Notes under the pieces: generated by a model
What the model saw: the letters and a program-made list of their open reading frames with translations, nothing else
Told to the model about the DNA's origin: nothing
Databases searched by the model: none
Origin: Forficula auricularia
Taxonomy: Eukaryota; Arthropoda; Insecta; Dermaptera; Forficulidae
Length of the DNA stretch: 64,000 nucleotides
Reading direction: 5' to 3'
NCBI GenBank assembly: GCA_024734495.1
Contig: JALMQS010000916.1
Span: forward strand, 248,001-312,000
Made by a program: the position numbers and the translations under genes
Part shown: piece by piece, positions 22,552 through 33,883 of the stretch
Layout of the letters: each line of letters opens with the position of its first letter
Numbering within the stretch: the stretch's first letter is position 1

Positions 22552-22716
22552 CGAGGGTGAACCGCGATTGGAATTAGCTAAACACAGTCTTTGGAATTAT
22601 GTGGAAATATTTTGGAATTCATTAGATAATGCCCCTTCATCTATGGTCTTCTACTTGGAAATGAAAGTGGAAGTGGATGTAGGTGTACACTATATTAGGT
22701 CTCGGTTCACCCCTCG
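22552..22716 (-). mobile_element. 8-bp-TSD MITE, copy 4 (opposite orientation)
   Basis: It starts CGAGGGTGAACCGCGATTGG and ends GGTTCACCCCTCG, with 8-bp flanks TTGTTTCT (22544-22551) and CTGTTTCT (22717-22724). The body is the reverse complement of the other copies. The open frame across it is not a gene. Confidence 0.88.
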
Positions 22717-22937
22717 CTGTTTCTTATTCAACATCAAAGTGGTAAACGTGCAAATTTTAAGACATAGACTTATTTTGAAAATAAAATTTCAATGCACCCA
22801 TGAATAAATTTAATGGTTTAATTTAATAGCCCACTATCTTTAATTATGGAGTGTAATTAAATTTTTAGGTATTGAAGAAAAATTAATTAATTAATATACC
22901 TATCATTTTGAAATGAGGGGTGTTTAAAAGAAAGTTT

Positions 22938-22942
<5 letters not shown>

Positions 22943-22974
<32 letters not shown>
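22943..22974. repeat. (TA)n microsatellite
   Basis: About 16 perfect TA units. Confidence 0.95.
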
Positions 22975-22980
<6 letters not shown>

Positions 22981-24483
22981 GAATAGGTACGTGGGTTGAA
23001 ATAATTTAAAATTTTGTTTAAATAAAATTAATCCAAATTTGATATTCATGGGGAAAAAAATATGCAAATATATCTTTTCACTTTTAAAATTTGGACCCTT
23101 CTAATCTCCCTCTTAAGATTTCAAAATAGAAATGTCTTTTTGAAATAAATAATTATTCTGTGTCTTTTGATATTTAAATATACGTCGGTAGGTGTAGGTA
23201 TACTACCACACAAGACAATACTTTTTATTCCAAAAGGCTACCTCTATAATGTTTCTCAATCTTCAACTTTATTCATTTAAGCCCCTTTTTCACTTCTTCA
23301 AACATCGCCCCAAAAGCATTATGGTACGAAATAAATAGTTATATATTGAACTTTAGAAATACTAACATACCTCTTATTATCCCGATGTGTTTTGGTTTTT
23401 AATTCCAGATTAAATTTGGGTAAATATTGTTAAAATCATTGAAGGGATACCAAAAAATAAATTGATCACTTATATTGAGTGTTTTTAGCCATATTTATCA
23501 AAGATTTATTACTGATTTAGAAGTAAAAGCCGAAACTTCATAATAATCAGAGAAAATATGTAGTCAACCTTTAACTCCCACACCCCAATAAAAAAAAAAT
23601 TAAAAATTTTACAACCAAAATATTAATATAATAACTTAAATCTTTAATTAATATTTGTAATATCTGGTCCTCTCAAAATAATTTAAATTTAGATTCATTT
23701 CTTGAGCGATATTTTACTCGAATAAATAAATTGATATCCCCATGAATTGTTTGTTTTAATAGTTTGAAAAAAATAATTAAATGTTTTTGTTGACACAATA
23801 ACAACACTGTTTGCTGGAAATTTTCTCTGAAATCAATATTAAAAATGTTTTAATAGTAAAATTCTTAAAGCAGAATAAAAAGTTTCCTTCATTTGGCTTG
23901 TTGTTTAGCAATTTTCCTTTCGATCCACCTCTTCTTCAACTATAAAACCTTAGCCTTTCCTATCCTAGTAAATATTAAGTAGCAGGTGGCAGGTGGATTG
24001 GAAGGCACGTGGCCTCTTCTTCCAACTACTACTTAAACTTCATATCACTCACACACCCAATACCATCATTACTTTTTCAAGGTTCACAATAATTATAACG
24101 GACATTGCCCTTATTTCCTCTATAACAATTTATTGGATCTACTCTAGGACTATTAATTATTTCAATAAATTAAAATTTATTATTTTTTTATAACAAATTT
24201 ACTTTGTTCCACAAAGTACTTAATCCTTCAGGAAACATTCAACGTTTTTGTTTAATTTTTTCCAAATATCTAAAATTTTCTGTGGACTACTGAAAGGTAT
24301 TTCAAAAACAATTGAGAATATTAAAACAAAATTGTATATTTATTTGTTTTATGTAACATATTCTTTTATTCTTCGATCCAATCCAAATAATAAAAAATTT
24401 TGCTTTGTGAAATTTTTTTTATTTTATTAATTAATATATGATTGGGAATGTAAATTTTAAATATTATTATGGTTTTATGAAGA
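22975..24483. other. No gene seen
   Basis: AT-rich DNA. Short open frames at 23993-24193 and 24248-24430 are low-complexity and unconvincing. Confidence 0.5.
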
Positions 24484-25218
24484 ATCCACTAATTATGTAT
24501 ACAAAATTTGGTTGAGTTTGGTACAAGAGCCTAGAATTTTAGACCCACTCCCCCCATTTTAGGCGGTTAGTTTTTGTATTTTTAGTTTTCTGGGGCACAG
24601 TGAAGCCCACTGATTATGTATACAAAATTTGGTTAAATTTGGTTCAAGGGCATAGATTTTCATTTTTTGTTCCTACACCCCCCACCCCTCCCCCCATTTT
24701 GGGCGGTTAGTTTTTTCATTTTTAGACTTCTAAGGACCCACTAATTATGTATACAAAATTTGGTTGTGTTTGGTACTAGGGCCAAGATTTTCATTTTTTG
24801 ACGCAACACCCCCATCCCTCCCTTAATTTTGGATCGATATGGACCAAAATCTAATCAGCTCTTAATCTCACTGCACCAAAACTACGTGTGAAATTTGGTT
24901 TTGATATTCTCACTAGCTTTTGAGCTTGCTCGTCCACAAAAATTTGGTAACGCACGTAGGTACTAACAGAATAACCGACTAACAGACTAACTAATAGACA
25001 TTTTGACAAAACAATTATTATCTCGAAAAATATCATTTTTTCGATCTTTATTTATTGGGGCTTTTTTGTAGACCGAAATGTCATAATTTCACCCAATTTT
25101 TTTAATCAAAATAGTTTCAGCCGTTTTTGAGATATTTCGAAAAAAATAAGCAAAAAAAAAAAAAACACTTTTTTCATTCACGATTATAATACTTGACCAT
25201 ACCCTGTATGGTAAAGTT
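24484..25218 (-). repeat. ~700-bp dispersed repeat, copy 3 (reverse)
   Basis: It ends GACCATACCCTGTATGGTAA at 25193-25212 and contains three ~120-bp sub-repeats with ACTAATTATGTATACAAAAT-like text and C-runs. The GCTGACGTG-side end is missing. Sub-repeat number (three here, two in copies 1 and 5, one in copy 2) shows internal expansion and contraction. Confidence 0.75.
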
Positions 25219-25339
25219 AAAATATATATGTAGGTATATACATTAAATAAACAGGTGTATTATGCAAGATTTTTATTTATTTATTAATGTTTAATGAGGG
25301 AGAGGAGAAAATATTTAAATCTAATTTTGAGAATTAATT

Positions 25340-25625
25340 TCCAAAGATCCACCTTGTGTACATGATTGATGATCGATTATAGTAATAATTCTAATTTAGC
25401 TAACTATACGGTATATAGTGGCTATCATGGATGGTGGATGGGTCTTGGGAGGGAGAGCAGTTCAATCCTGTTGTTTTTGAAGCCCATGCACCTTGGACCT
25501 GGCCACAGCCAGGGGGACCGGTCCTTACAAGTCAACAGATGCACTCTTGATGATGACACCTGCATCTCGATCTCCTCTCTCTTTCGTATCATCTGCATTT
25601 TGAGTAAAAAAATCCATCTTCCTGT
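25340..25625. promoter_or_regulatory. GC-elevated island with homeobox- and E-box-like sites
   Basis: Contains TTGATGATCGATTATAG, CCTGGCCACAGCCAGGGGG (an inverted CCTGG..CCAGG), CAGATG and CACCTG E-boxes, and GACCGGTCC. It is not repeated in the window. The 87-residue plus-strand frame is not recognisable. It is the best enhancer-like candidate among the islands, by motif content only. Confidence 0.3.
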
Positions 25626-26049
25626 TTAGGAAATTAGGAACATCTATTATTTAAAAATAGTTAATTTTATTTTTTGTTCTTTTATAAATTCATAGTAAAA
25701 TAGGTTTATAATGATTATTGTAATATTTATTGTTTGAACATTAATTGTCTGTTAGGCTCGACCTGTCCACAATGTTATGGCTTAAATTTTTTTATATTAA
25801 GCAGTATGATTATGATAGCCATTTTGTAAAGTTTGCAATTTATTTATTATGGAACACAGAGTTTAATTTGAGGATTGTCAAAAATTCTTACACCGGGAAT
25901 AATTTTTTTAAGACAGAAAATTTTGTAGACTTGTCTGTTAGTCATTTAGAGCAGGTTCTTAACCTTCTTCAGCCAACTCAACTCAAATTTGAGTTCATGT
26001 CGAGTACAAAAAAAATTTTTCATTACCTTTTTTAAATAATACTAAAATA

Positions 26050-26365
26050 TTTAGGCTGGATATTGGGATCTTGGACTTGAGAAAATAATTAAAAGCTAAT
26101 TTTCCAAAAGTTGCAACACGTTTCGTCGTATATTTTCCGACTTCTTCAGGCAATTTTTAGGATCATATTTCTCGTTGATAGAAATATACAGATCTTTAGA
26201 CTGGATTTTGCAATGACATAATTGACAAGGCTTAAACAAACTTAATATACAATTTATTAAACAAAATAAATAAAAATCTCAAACAAAATTGATCGTTCAA
26301 AGAAAAGTCCAAGATCCCAATATCCAGCCTAATCATTTTCTAAGATGGACCATAACAACCCAAAT
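26050..26365 (+). mobile_element. Penelope-type foldback element G
   Basis: Inverted arms TTTAGGCTGGATATTGGGAT (26050) and ATCCCAATATCCAGCCTAA (to 26333) enclose ~230 bp. A 32-bp tail (26334-26365) lies outside the right arm. Flanks ATACTAAAATA at 26039-26049 and 26366-26376 are a perfect 11-bp duplication placed exactly outside the tail. The minus-strand core at 26119-26149 is hammerhead-like: CTGAAGA, A, GTCG/CGAC stem, GAAAC, then GTGTT. Stem I is AAAATTGC paired with GCAACTTTT. There are no coding frames. Confidence 0.8.
26119..26149 (-). ncRNA. Hammerhead-like core (element G)
   Basis: On the minus strand GCCTGAAGAAGTCG, a nine-base loop, then CGACGAAACGTGTTGC. Boxes CUGANGA and GAAAC flank a 4-bp stem II with one extra A. 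AC/GU can form the minimal stem III with U as residue 17, and TTGC/GCAA forms stem I. All three helices can be drawn, although they are short. Confidence 0.5.
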
Positions 26366-26376
26366 ATACTAAAATA

Positions 26377-27850
26377 CATTTTTTAACTTACCTATTGAAA
26401 ATAAATATTGTAAAATATTTGGTTAAAGACTATGCGTGACCCAAAGAATATGCTTCGCCTTCCAATTTTGGATCGCTACCCATAGGTTAAATACCACTGA
26501 TTTAGAGGGTTTTAATTAACTCCGTCTTTACGCCCAAGTAAGCACATCAAATTCACTCAAAATCTTTTTTTCTTATTTACGTTTAGAAATGTCTGAAATA
26601 TGAAAGGAAATAATTTTCAAACATATATTTTTTATCTATGTCTACCTAAATTTCGATACCCACGATAAATCAGAACCAAAAATTCGTGTAGTTTCTTCTA
26701 TTACCAAAATGTTTGTATTTCTATTGCAAAGATCCTAATCACTTCCTTTAGAATGTCTACATGAAAAATGCAGAAAATCAGAAAAATATTCTTTATAATA
26801 CTGTTATAAACTAATGACCTGATATTCGCCATACATTGGGAAGCTAAATGTACCAAGTTTCAGTTTGCTTACTCCAACAGCCGCAAAATCACCATTCGTA
26901 TACTCTGAGCCTTGAAAATGTTTTCACTTTTTCTTCCAATTTCATTTTAATGATACGACATTAACAGGTAGGGGTTGGTTTTTAAGGGTTTCGTGACTTT
27001 CTCTTTCTAATTAAAGTTGATGGGAAAATAATTGTCTTGTGCACTAAATGTTTTTATTATTCTCTCTTAATAGATTCATTTGTATTTATCAAATCATGTA
27101 AGATTAGAATGTGATTTATTTATTAAAGACCATATAATAATAATTTAGAAAAATTGCCATAGGAACCTTGCGAACCCTTCTCTTGAGAAACCCTTTTGTT
27201 GCTACCACACTTCCTGTGGGAAAAAATACAATCAATACAACATGTTATCTAATACTTTTTTACCTTCCAAGTCCAATGAAAAAACTAAACACAGATGGTT
27301 TAAAAAATGGTACTTTTGAGTTGTGAAATTTTCTAATAAACAACTATGGAGACATTAATGCTTCACGTTTGCTAATAGGAAATGTTCACACGTGTATTCG
27401 GTGGAATTATATGTCTTTTTAAAAGTTTGTTGAACCAAGAAAAATTAGATCTATCGTTATTTTTGTTTGACACAAAACAAATAAGTTAAATGTTTGTTTA
27501 TTTTTCTTTTAGTTTTTTTTTTGAAGATGTAAAAAACAAAAAATTAACAGAAAAGTAGATGTCTAATGATGAAGGTAAATATTTACGCAATAACGGTGTA
27601 GATCTTTTTCCCACTAATTTTTCTCTATTGGGATTTTAATAGATTAACAGCTTTCGGGATTTTAAGATCATTTTTAAACTTTTTCTAAAGTCACTGTCTG
27701 TATATGTGAATGGACATTTTATAAATTAATCAATCAATTATCTACTAGAACAATTTGAAATCAATGAGATAAATAACCATCTATATTAAATATATACAAT
27801 CTGGTGCGACTTAAATACATGACTATACCTGTTTCCTTCTGGAGTAATTT
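26377..27850. other. No gene seen
   Basis: AT-rich DNA without recognised exons or repeat ends. Confidence 0.5.
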
Positions 27851-27854
27851 TTGT

Positions 27855-27960
27855 TACATGTCAGAAGGGTTGTGTTCGCCCCTCGGGAATCGAAGCCGTG
27901 TGTCAAAAATAACAACTCAAGCCAATAAGCTACCCTGTGAGGTTCCTATCTGGCATATGT
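27855..27960 (-). repeat. tRNA-derived SINE fragment
   Basis: The minus strand reads GGGTAGCTTATTGGCTTGAG (A-box TAGCTTATTGG), then after ~30 bases GGCTTCGATTCCCGAGGGGC (B-box one base off consensus). The GTTCGCCCCTCGGGAATCGA string also aligns with the SINE copies at 55.5 and 55.85 kb. There is no cloverleaf acceptor, so it is not a functional tRNA. Confidence 0.55.
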
Positions 27961-28790
27961 AATAACATGTAATAAAGATATCAATGACAACACAAATTTA
28001 GTAGATGACAGCCTTTCGAGATTTATTTAGGAACTTAGTCTGTTATTATCTGCTATTTGAACTCCTCTATTTATATAGTAAACATCGCAAAAGTGATATT
28101 TAAAGAATATTAATTATCTTAAGTAAAATGTCATTTCAACCAAAAAATAATTAGCCCATTAATTAAATATTTAATTTCGTTTTGAGATTCTAAATATTGA
28201 TGTGAAAAAAACTTATTCGATTACAAACAATGCTTCCCAATACTATAAGGTATTAAAAATAAAATCAATGCTCTTATTTCGTCGAAATATTTTTTGCTTA
28301 TTTAAAGAAAAAAATAGAATGTTTGCTAGGAAAATCTGAATAGGTACATAAGATTTGTCTGGGTTGCGAAACGGTTTTTTTGTATATATAACAAAAGACT
28401 GGGAACCACCCTGCACCCGGATTGAAACCTCGTTTGGTAACTTCAGCATCCCTTCTATGCATGTATATCTCCCTTTTCATTCAATGATTTTTTTCACTTG
28501 GGAAAATAACTATACAGTGGTACAGTCATAACCAAAAATTGATTGACACGCAGGTTCAAACCAATTATCATATTACTAGATAAATGCTGAATTCAACGAA
28601 AACTTCTATTTTTTTCCGTTGTTTGTGAAACGAATTGAAAAATAATTTTTACGCATGATAACTCAAGAACTTAAGCTCGAAGATAATTTCTTCTGTTATC
28701 AAAATGTTTATTACTTTACCATACAGTATTGTATAAAAATATTTTCGTTATTATAGGTTTATTTTATAGTATTATTTCATTTTTCTTGTT
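27961..28790. other. No gene seen
   Basis: AT-rich. A stray ACTTTACCATACAG at 28712-28728 is a partial end of the ~700-bp repeat that follows. Confidence 0.5.
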
Positions 28791-29421
28791 ACTTTACCAT
28801 ACAGGGTATGGTCAAGTATTGTAATCGTGATTGGAAAAAGTGTTTTTTTTGCTTCTTTATATCTCAAAAACGACTAAAACTATTTTGATTAAAAAAATAG
28901 AGCGAAACCATGGCATTTTGGTCTTCAAAAAAGCCTTAATAAGTAATCATCGAAAAAACTATATTTTTCGAGATAATAACTGTTTTGTCAAAATGTCTGT
29001 TAGTACGTGCGTTACCAAATTTTTGTGGACGTACTAGGCCAAAAACTAGTGTGAATATCAAAACGAAATTTCACATGTAGTTTTGGTGCATTGAGATTAA
29101 GAGCTGATTATAAAATTATAAGATTTTCAAAGTAAGAAAAGAAAAATGAAATATACAATAAAATGAACTTTTAATAACGAAAGATTATTATATTTTTCTG
29201 GGGCTAATATTGGGGGAGGAGGTCCAAAAATCTAGACGCTTGGACCACACTTAACCAAACATTGTATACAAAATCAGTAGCCCCCCAGAAATCTAAAAGT
29301 TTACTACAAGGGCCTAGATTTTAATTTTTGACCCTCCCCCTCTAAATGATTTTATTTAATATTTAATATAAAAGAGGGGCCAGGTGTATGGTAAAGTCTT
29401 GGGGATGGCCACATCAGTTTA
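28791..29421 (+). repeat. ~700-bp dispersed repeat, copy 4
   Basis: It starts ACTTTACCATACAGGGTATG and TCAAGTATTGTAATCGTG, carries the block TTTTGTGGACG and the ACGTAGTTTTGGTGCATTGA-like segment, and ends TGGTAAAGTCTTGGGGATGG then CCACATCAG. The G/C-run sub-repeats are degenerate. Confidence 0.75.
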
Positions 29422-29809
29422 TTTTTTTCAACACGGGGAATGTATTAAATTCTGGATTTTCTATCTTTATAATTTTCGGTTCAAAAACCAAAATCCTGTC
29501 GTAATATGATTAGCTCTTAAATGGTTGTAGGTAGTGAGTTGTGAACTTTAACTTACAAGTTTTTTCTCTAAAATGGATCTCTGTGCCAAGTTTTAGTTTT
29601 GAAAAGAAATCGTTTTTGTTGACAAAATAATTGCCAACAATTTTCAGAGGCCATACCGAGTCTTGAAAAATTTGTATTTTTTCTAATTTGAAATGTGATT
29701 TATAAATCTATTTTAAAAGTAAATTAGTGGAGTGTTTATCCATGTGATTGGTTAACTAGAGGGGTTAAATTCTTGACCGTTTCTTCGGGTTCATTTAAAA
29801 GACAGTTAA

Positions 29810-29930
29810 TAGTTTGACTTGTGTGAGTGTAGGGCAAGCAAGCAACAGGCTGGCAGGATGCAGCCTGCGAAGGGGCCCTGAGCCTCAGGGGCGAAGCCCT
29901 CTGGCCAATTCAAGGACAACACACATACAC
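29810..29930. promoter_or_regulatory. GC-elevated island, candidate regulatory DNA
   Basis: GGCAGGATGCAGCCTGCGAA and GGGCCCTGAGCCTCAGGGGC (the latter an inverted pair CCTGAG/CTCAGG) make this the GC-richest short block upstream of the cyclin D exon, about 1.8 kb from it. It is not repeated in the window. Confidence 0.3.
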
Positions 29931-30564
29931 ACACACATTTACACAATATTTGCTTCGAGTTCACTCACTCTCTATCACCCCACTTTTTTTTCCACCTTTT
30001 TATTAGTAGAAAAGTACACCTGCCCTCTTTTTCTATTAATTCAAAAAAAAAAAAAAAAACATTCCTAATTTCAAAATTTAAACTGGTAATTTTTTCAAAT
30101 CAATTGATCGAAATCTTTATATGAAACATTTGTGATAAATAATTGTGAAGAAAATTAAAATAAAATTGGCTTGTCTTAAGTGCTTAACACCACACGTGGC
30201 TTTATACAGTCCTCTTGAAAGCTGTAAGTAATAATAATAGACAATTAATTAAAAGGTAATTTTTTTAAGACACGGTTTCTGCAATTTTAGATGATTTGGC
30301 AATTTTTTTCTAGAATAGTTCAAATTAGAGATTTAAAAGTGGACTTGGATTTCACGCTGGTCCTTATTAATAAAAAAAATTATATCAAATTTCAGTTCAT
30401 TCCTTTTTGATTTTTTCTGATTTTCTTATTTGAAAATTTTGGCTCTGACTGAGCCATGCATGGCTTAATCTTTTTGAGATAAGCATATTATGACTATTGG
30501 CTGGATCAACCATAGAACTTTTATAAAATAATAAATTTAATAAATAATTCCATAAAGGAAAAAC

Positions 30565-30721
30565 CGATGGGTGAACCGCGACCTAAAATCGTCTACACCT
30601 ACTTGCACTTTCATTTCCAAGTAGAAAACACTATATCAAGGGGCATTATCTAATGAATTACAAAATAATTCCACATAATTCCAAACACGCGTACACCTAC
30701 CATAATTCCAATCACCCCTCG
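30565..30721 (+). mobile_element. 8-bp-TSD MITE, copy 5
   Basis: It starts CGATGGGTGAACCGCGAC and ends CCAATCACCCCTCG, with perfect 8-bp duplications GGAAAAAC at 30557-30564 and 30722-30729. It lies ~0.9 kb upstream of the cyclin D exon, inside the presumed intron. Confidence 0.92.
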
Positions 30722-30729
30722 GGAAAAAC

Positions 30730-31640
30730 TATTCTTAATTAATTTGATTTGTTTTAGTTTAGTTTAATGAAACGATTTTTTTTATTACTTAGAAAGAGTC
30801 AATATATTTGCTATTTTTATTGGTGGAAATTTATTGTCTTTCATATTTTCTTACTGCATTTAAAAATTTACTCAAGATCGAAAACCCAAAATCTAATCAG
30901 TTCTTAGTTTTGAAAACACGCAAACATTTTCCACTAGATTGAACTTTCTCCTATCTTTCATTCTCTAGTTACCATATTTGTAGCTGACGGGATTGTCAAC
31001 TACTGGGGGTTGCTTGATTTAAGTCTTAAATTTAAATTTCGTAGAGGGGGTTGGATCAATTGACAAGTGACGGTCATAGGCAAAGGATTCAATGGATTGA
31101 ATAGAAATAGAGAGAATTTATAAAATGTCATTATACATCCTCAAAATTGAAATTAATTATAATTATATGTGACAAAGATTTTAAATTATTTAAATTAGAT
31201 AAACTTTTATATATTTTGAAATGTCAGACCGGGGTGAGAAAATTCGAATGTTTGATTTTACAGGGTAACTATTCCGTGGAAATTAAATAAAATTTTATAA
31301 CTAAAAGAAGAGCTGCTGTCAGCTCCAATATTCAAAGTAAATAAATAAAATTAAAATAATTGGTGAATCTATTCTCCAGTCGCTTGGTAAGCTTCATTAG
31401 ATAGATGAATTAATTATCCAAAAACAACATGGATGTTATGAATGAAAGAAAAAAAATCCTTCATAGTAAAATTCTTCCAAGGGTTGTATTTAAAGGGAGA
31501 GCGGAGCACCCTTTTCCCCCTCTCTAATTTAGATAGGCGGAGTGTAATATCCGGACTCTTTTTTCTTACTCATAACATAAAAAAATTATAAAAGACTTTT
31601 GACCACGATTATCAATTCTTGGAGATGCTTTACTGATTAC
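30730..31640 (+). other. Presumed intron of the cyclin D gene, no other exon seen
   Basis: AT-rich sequence up to the splice acceptor. No further cyclin-box exon could be recognised here or elsewhere on the left side of the window, so the preceding exon is either beyond it or too short or diverged to see. Confidence 0.45.
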
Positions 31641-31662
31641 AATTTGTTTGTTTCTTTTACAG
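31641..31662 (+). other. Splice acceptor of the terminal cyclin D exon
   Basis: A T-rich tract ending TTTGTTTCTTTTACAG gives a strong 3' splice site, with AG at 31661-31662. Protein similarity begins just after it. The exon starts with two bases of a split codon (phase 1 intron). Confidence 0.8.
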
Positions 31663-32036
31663 AGCTGCATTTTCTCGCTGTGAAACCGTCGACGATCGCC
31701 GCCTCGTGTCTGGTAGCCGCCTCCCGAGGATTACGTGTCGATTGGGACAGTTTCTCCACGCTAAGCCAAATGATTCCCGATCTGAACAGAAACGACGTGG
31801 ATCAGGGGGTTTACATCATTGAACAGGCAATTTTCAATCAACTTCGCCAGCAACAGCTTCAACAACAACAGCCACAAGAAATTACAACGCCGACAACAAA
31901 TACAACAACCTTATCTTCAACGACAACGAGTACAAATAAGTTAAATTCATCACTAGACAATGTATCTGATATAGGTTCAGATGATGAAACATCCCAGCCA
32001 GCGACACCGAAAGATGTTCAGGATATTGACTTTTAG
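31663..32036 (+). CDS. CycD: Cyclin D, C-terminal coding exon (partial gene)
   Basis: Terminal exon of a G1/S cyclin D, the regulatory subunit of CDK4/6 that drives Rb phosphorylation in the nucleus. After the split first codon it encodes 123 residues. Residues 1-58 (FLAVKPSTIAASCLVAASRG, then SQMIPDLNRNDVDQG) align with the last helices of the second cyclin fold, where vertebrate D cyclins have PSMVAAGSVVAA. Residues 59-72 are a glutamine-rich run, followed by a Thr/Ser/Asn-rich linker and an acidic segment DNVSDIGSDDETSQ. The end, ATPKDVQDIDF, matches the C-terminus of cyclin D1 (TPTDVRDVDI), whose Thr286 phosphorylation directs export and degradation; the equivalent Thr codon is 32004-32006. 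The stop is TAG at 32034-32036. Earlier exons, with the LxCxE motif and first cyclin box, are not visible. Family assignment is firm; exact orthology is inferred. Confidence 0.88.
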
Positions 32037-32320
32037 GGACGAGATGCGGCGTCAGCCGCTCTCGGAAAAAATTAGACACTTGAATCAAGTTATTTATAAA
32101 TATATATATATATAGTATCCAATCTAAAACAACAACAAGAAATTACAGAATGATATCTGCAAGACAAATAAAAAGTGACCACCGGTGAGGGGAGTGAATC
32201 GGAGAGCACCCATAAATTTTGAATGGGTGGTATTCTCTGCTCATCTGCACCCTCAATTCATTTACCTCACCAGCTGACACTCTAAATAAATCAAAATTTT
32301 ATAAAAAAAAAACAAACAAA
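32037..32320 (+). other. CycD: Cyclin D 3' UTR with poly(A) signals
   Basis: AATAAA occurs at 32167-32172 and again at 32285-32290, the latter followed by A-rich and then T-rich sequence, so the proximal 3' end is plausibly near 32310. Another AATAAA near 32925 could serve a longer form. The real cleavage site cannot be told without transcripts. Confidence 0.45.
32184..32271 (+). ncRNA. Stable hairpin in the cyclin D 3' UTR
   Basis: GGTGAGG (32184-32190) pairs with CCTCACC (32265-32271), GTGAAT pairs with ATTCAT just inside, and an inner stem CACCCAT (32207-32213) / ATGGGTG (32223-32229) closes a 9-base loop. GAGA/TCTC adds further pairing. It is GC-rich in an AT-rich UTR and lies between the two poly(A) signals. 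It could be a stability element, a binding site or a small inverted-repeat insertion. Confidence 0.45.
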
Positions 32321-33330
32321 AATACAAAAAAAAGAAAAAAATTGTTCTATTTTCTTGTTTAAATTATAAAACCAGAAAATTAATTGATTTGTAAATACAA
32401 TAATAATTTACATAGTTTTTTAAAAACATGAATCAATACTTTTTGTTTCTTAAACTAGAAAAATTGTCTTTTTTGTTGATATATACATATATATTTATAT
32501 AGCGATAATGGGCGTCGGCGGGAGGCAAGATGGGCATTTGTTTGCATTTTCCACAAAAAACAAAAAATATTTTGGAATGGACATTTCATGATTAGATCAT
32601 CCATTTTTCAAAATGGTTAAGTAATTTAGAATTTCTAATAGAATTTTGATAATCATTGTATTCGAAATATAAGCAAAAGAATCATTAAAATATTATTTTA
32701 ATTCATCTTTATTTAAAAATTGCTGTTTTTTAATTTGCTTTTTAGTGTATATATTTAATATGTATATTGAGAATTTTTTTTTCAAAAAGTTATGTTAAAA
32801 TGCCTCCTCCCTCAAAAATCGACGCTCATATATATAGCTAATTTGTTAATATATTTGTTGACTAAATTATTCAAAGGTGAACTCTCAAAGACTTGTGTTT
32901 TGTTATAAATTTAAATAAAAGAAAATACAAATTAATTTGTTTTTAGGATACTGATGTCTGACATTTTTTAATATATTAATTTTTGTAAATTATTTATGTA
33001 AATATTAAAAATTAGCTTAAGAAAAAGAGATAGAAAACACAAATAATTTATATATATTTTATTTTTATTTTAATCTCTCTATATACATATGTGTATTTAT
33101 TAAGTTTAATATTTTATAAGATAATTGACACTGTTACTGCCATGTAATTATACCAAAAAGACAACAACTACAAAATCAACAACAAAAACACATTCATTTT
33201 ACCTATACCAAAAAAACAAAGAAAGACAAAAATATATAATTCTTATAGGGAAATAGTTTATATGCATCTTAAAAAAATAGATATATTAATCTATTAAATT
33301 AATCAAATTATTTTATATAAACAGCTAGAC
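32321..33330. other. No gene seen downstream of cyclin D
   Basis: Very AT-rich sequence. It may include a distal 3' UTR; nothing else is recognised. Confidence 0.4.
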
Positions 33331-33883
33331 CAGAGCCGGATCTAGATATTAAAAATCTAAGAGAATGCCCCATTCTTATACATCTACAAACAGAAAAATC
33401 AAGTTTTATGCTGGAATTCTTTTGTAAGAGCAATTTTCAGAACATTTTCTGCTATCTTACAGATTCTTTAAAGTCAATATTTTCTCCTGATTCGAAAAAT
33501 ATCCAACTTATGCAACCATCTTTACTTCTTTGAAACACAATTTGCTACTAATTTAATTTCTTCGTTTTTTTCTAAAAATTGTTTATTTTATTGCCCATTA
33601 ATGTCTTTCTTCCATGGCGAGTGCTTCACAAACAAGACTTTTTCAGGGGGGGGGGGGGGCGGTTACCAAAAATCTAACAAGTATTAAAATATGTTTGGGT
33701 ATCTATTAATATGAAAATATTGGAATAAACTTAATGTTAAATAAATTTTGGAAGATATATAATTATATTATATTATATTTTCGTAAATATGCATTCATAC
33801 ATAAAAGATGTCATTTGAATGATTTCGCAGGGTCCTGTTTGTTGGGGGGTGCATCCCTGCCTCACTCTATATCTAGCTCTAGG
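33331..33883. mobile_element. Possible hAT-like non-autonomous element
   Basis: It begins CAGAGCCGGATCTAGATA, a motif common at hAT ends, and ends TATATCTAGCTCTAGG, an imperfect inverse. A long G-run (33647-33660) is internal. No 8-bp duplication is apparent, so the boundaries and even the class are tentative. Confidence 0.3.

Noticed and set aside
25745..26035. 96-residue open frame next to element G
   Set aside because: No family resemblance and AT-rich codons; likely chance.
28386..28470. Another tRNA-like unit (GGTTTCAATCCGGG on the minus strand)
   Set aside because: The B-box deviates and no A-box at proper spacing was convincing.
32184..32271. microRNA precursor
   Set aside because: The stem is interrupted by large asymmetric loops and no known miRNA seed is recognised; kept only as a 3' UTR hairpin.
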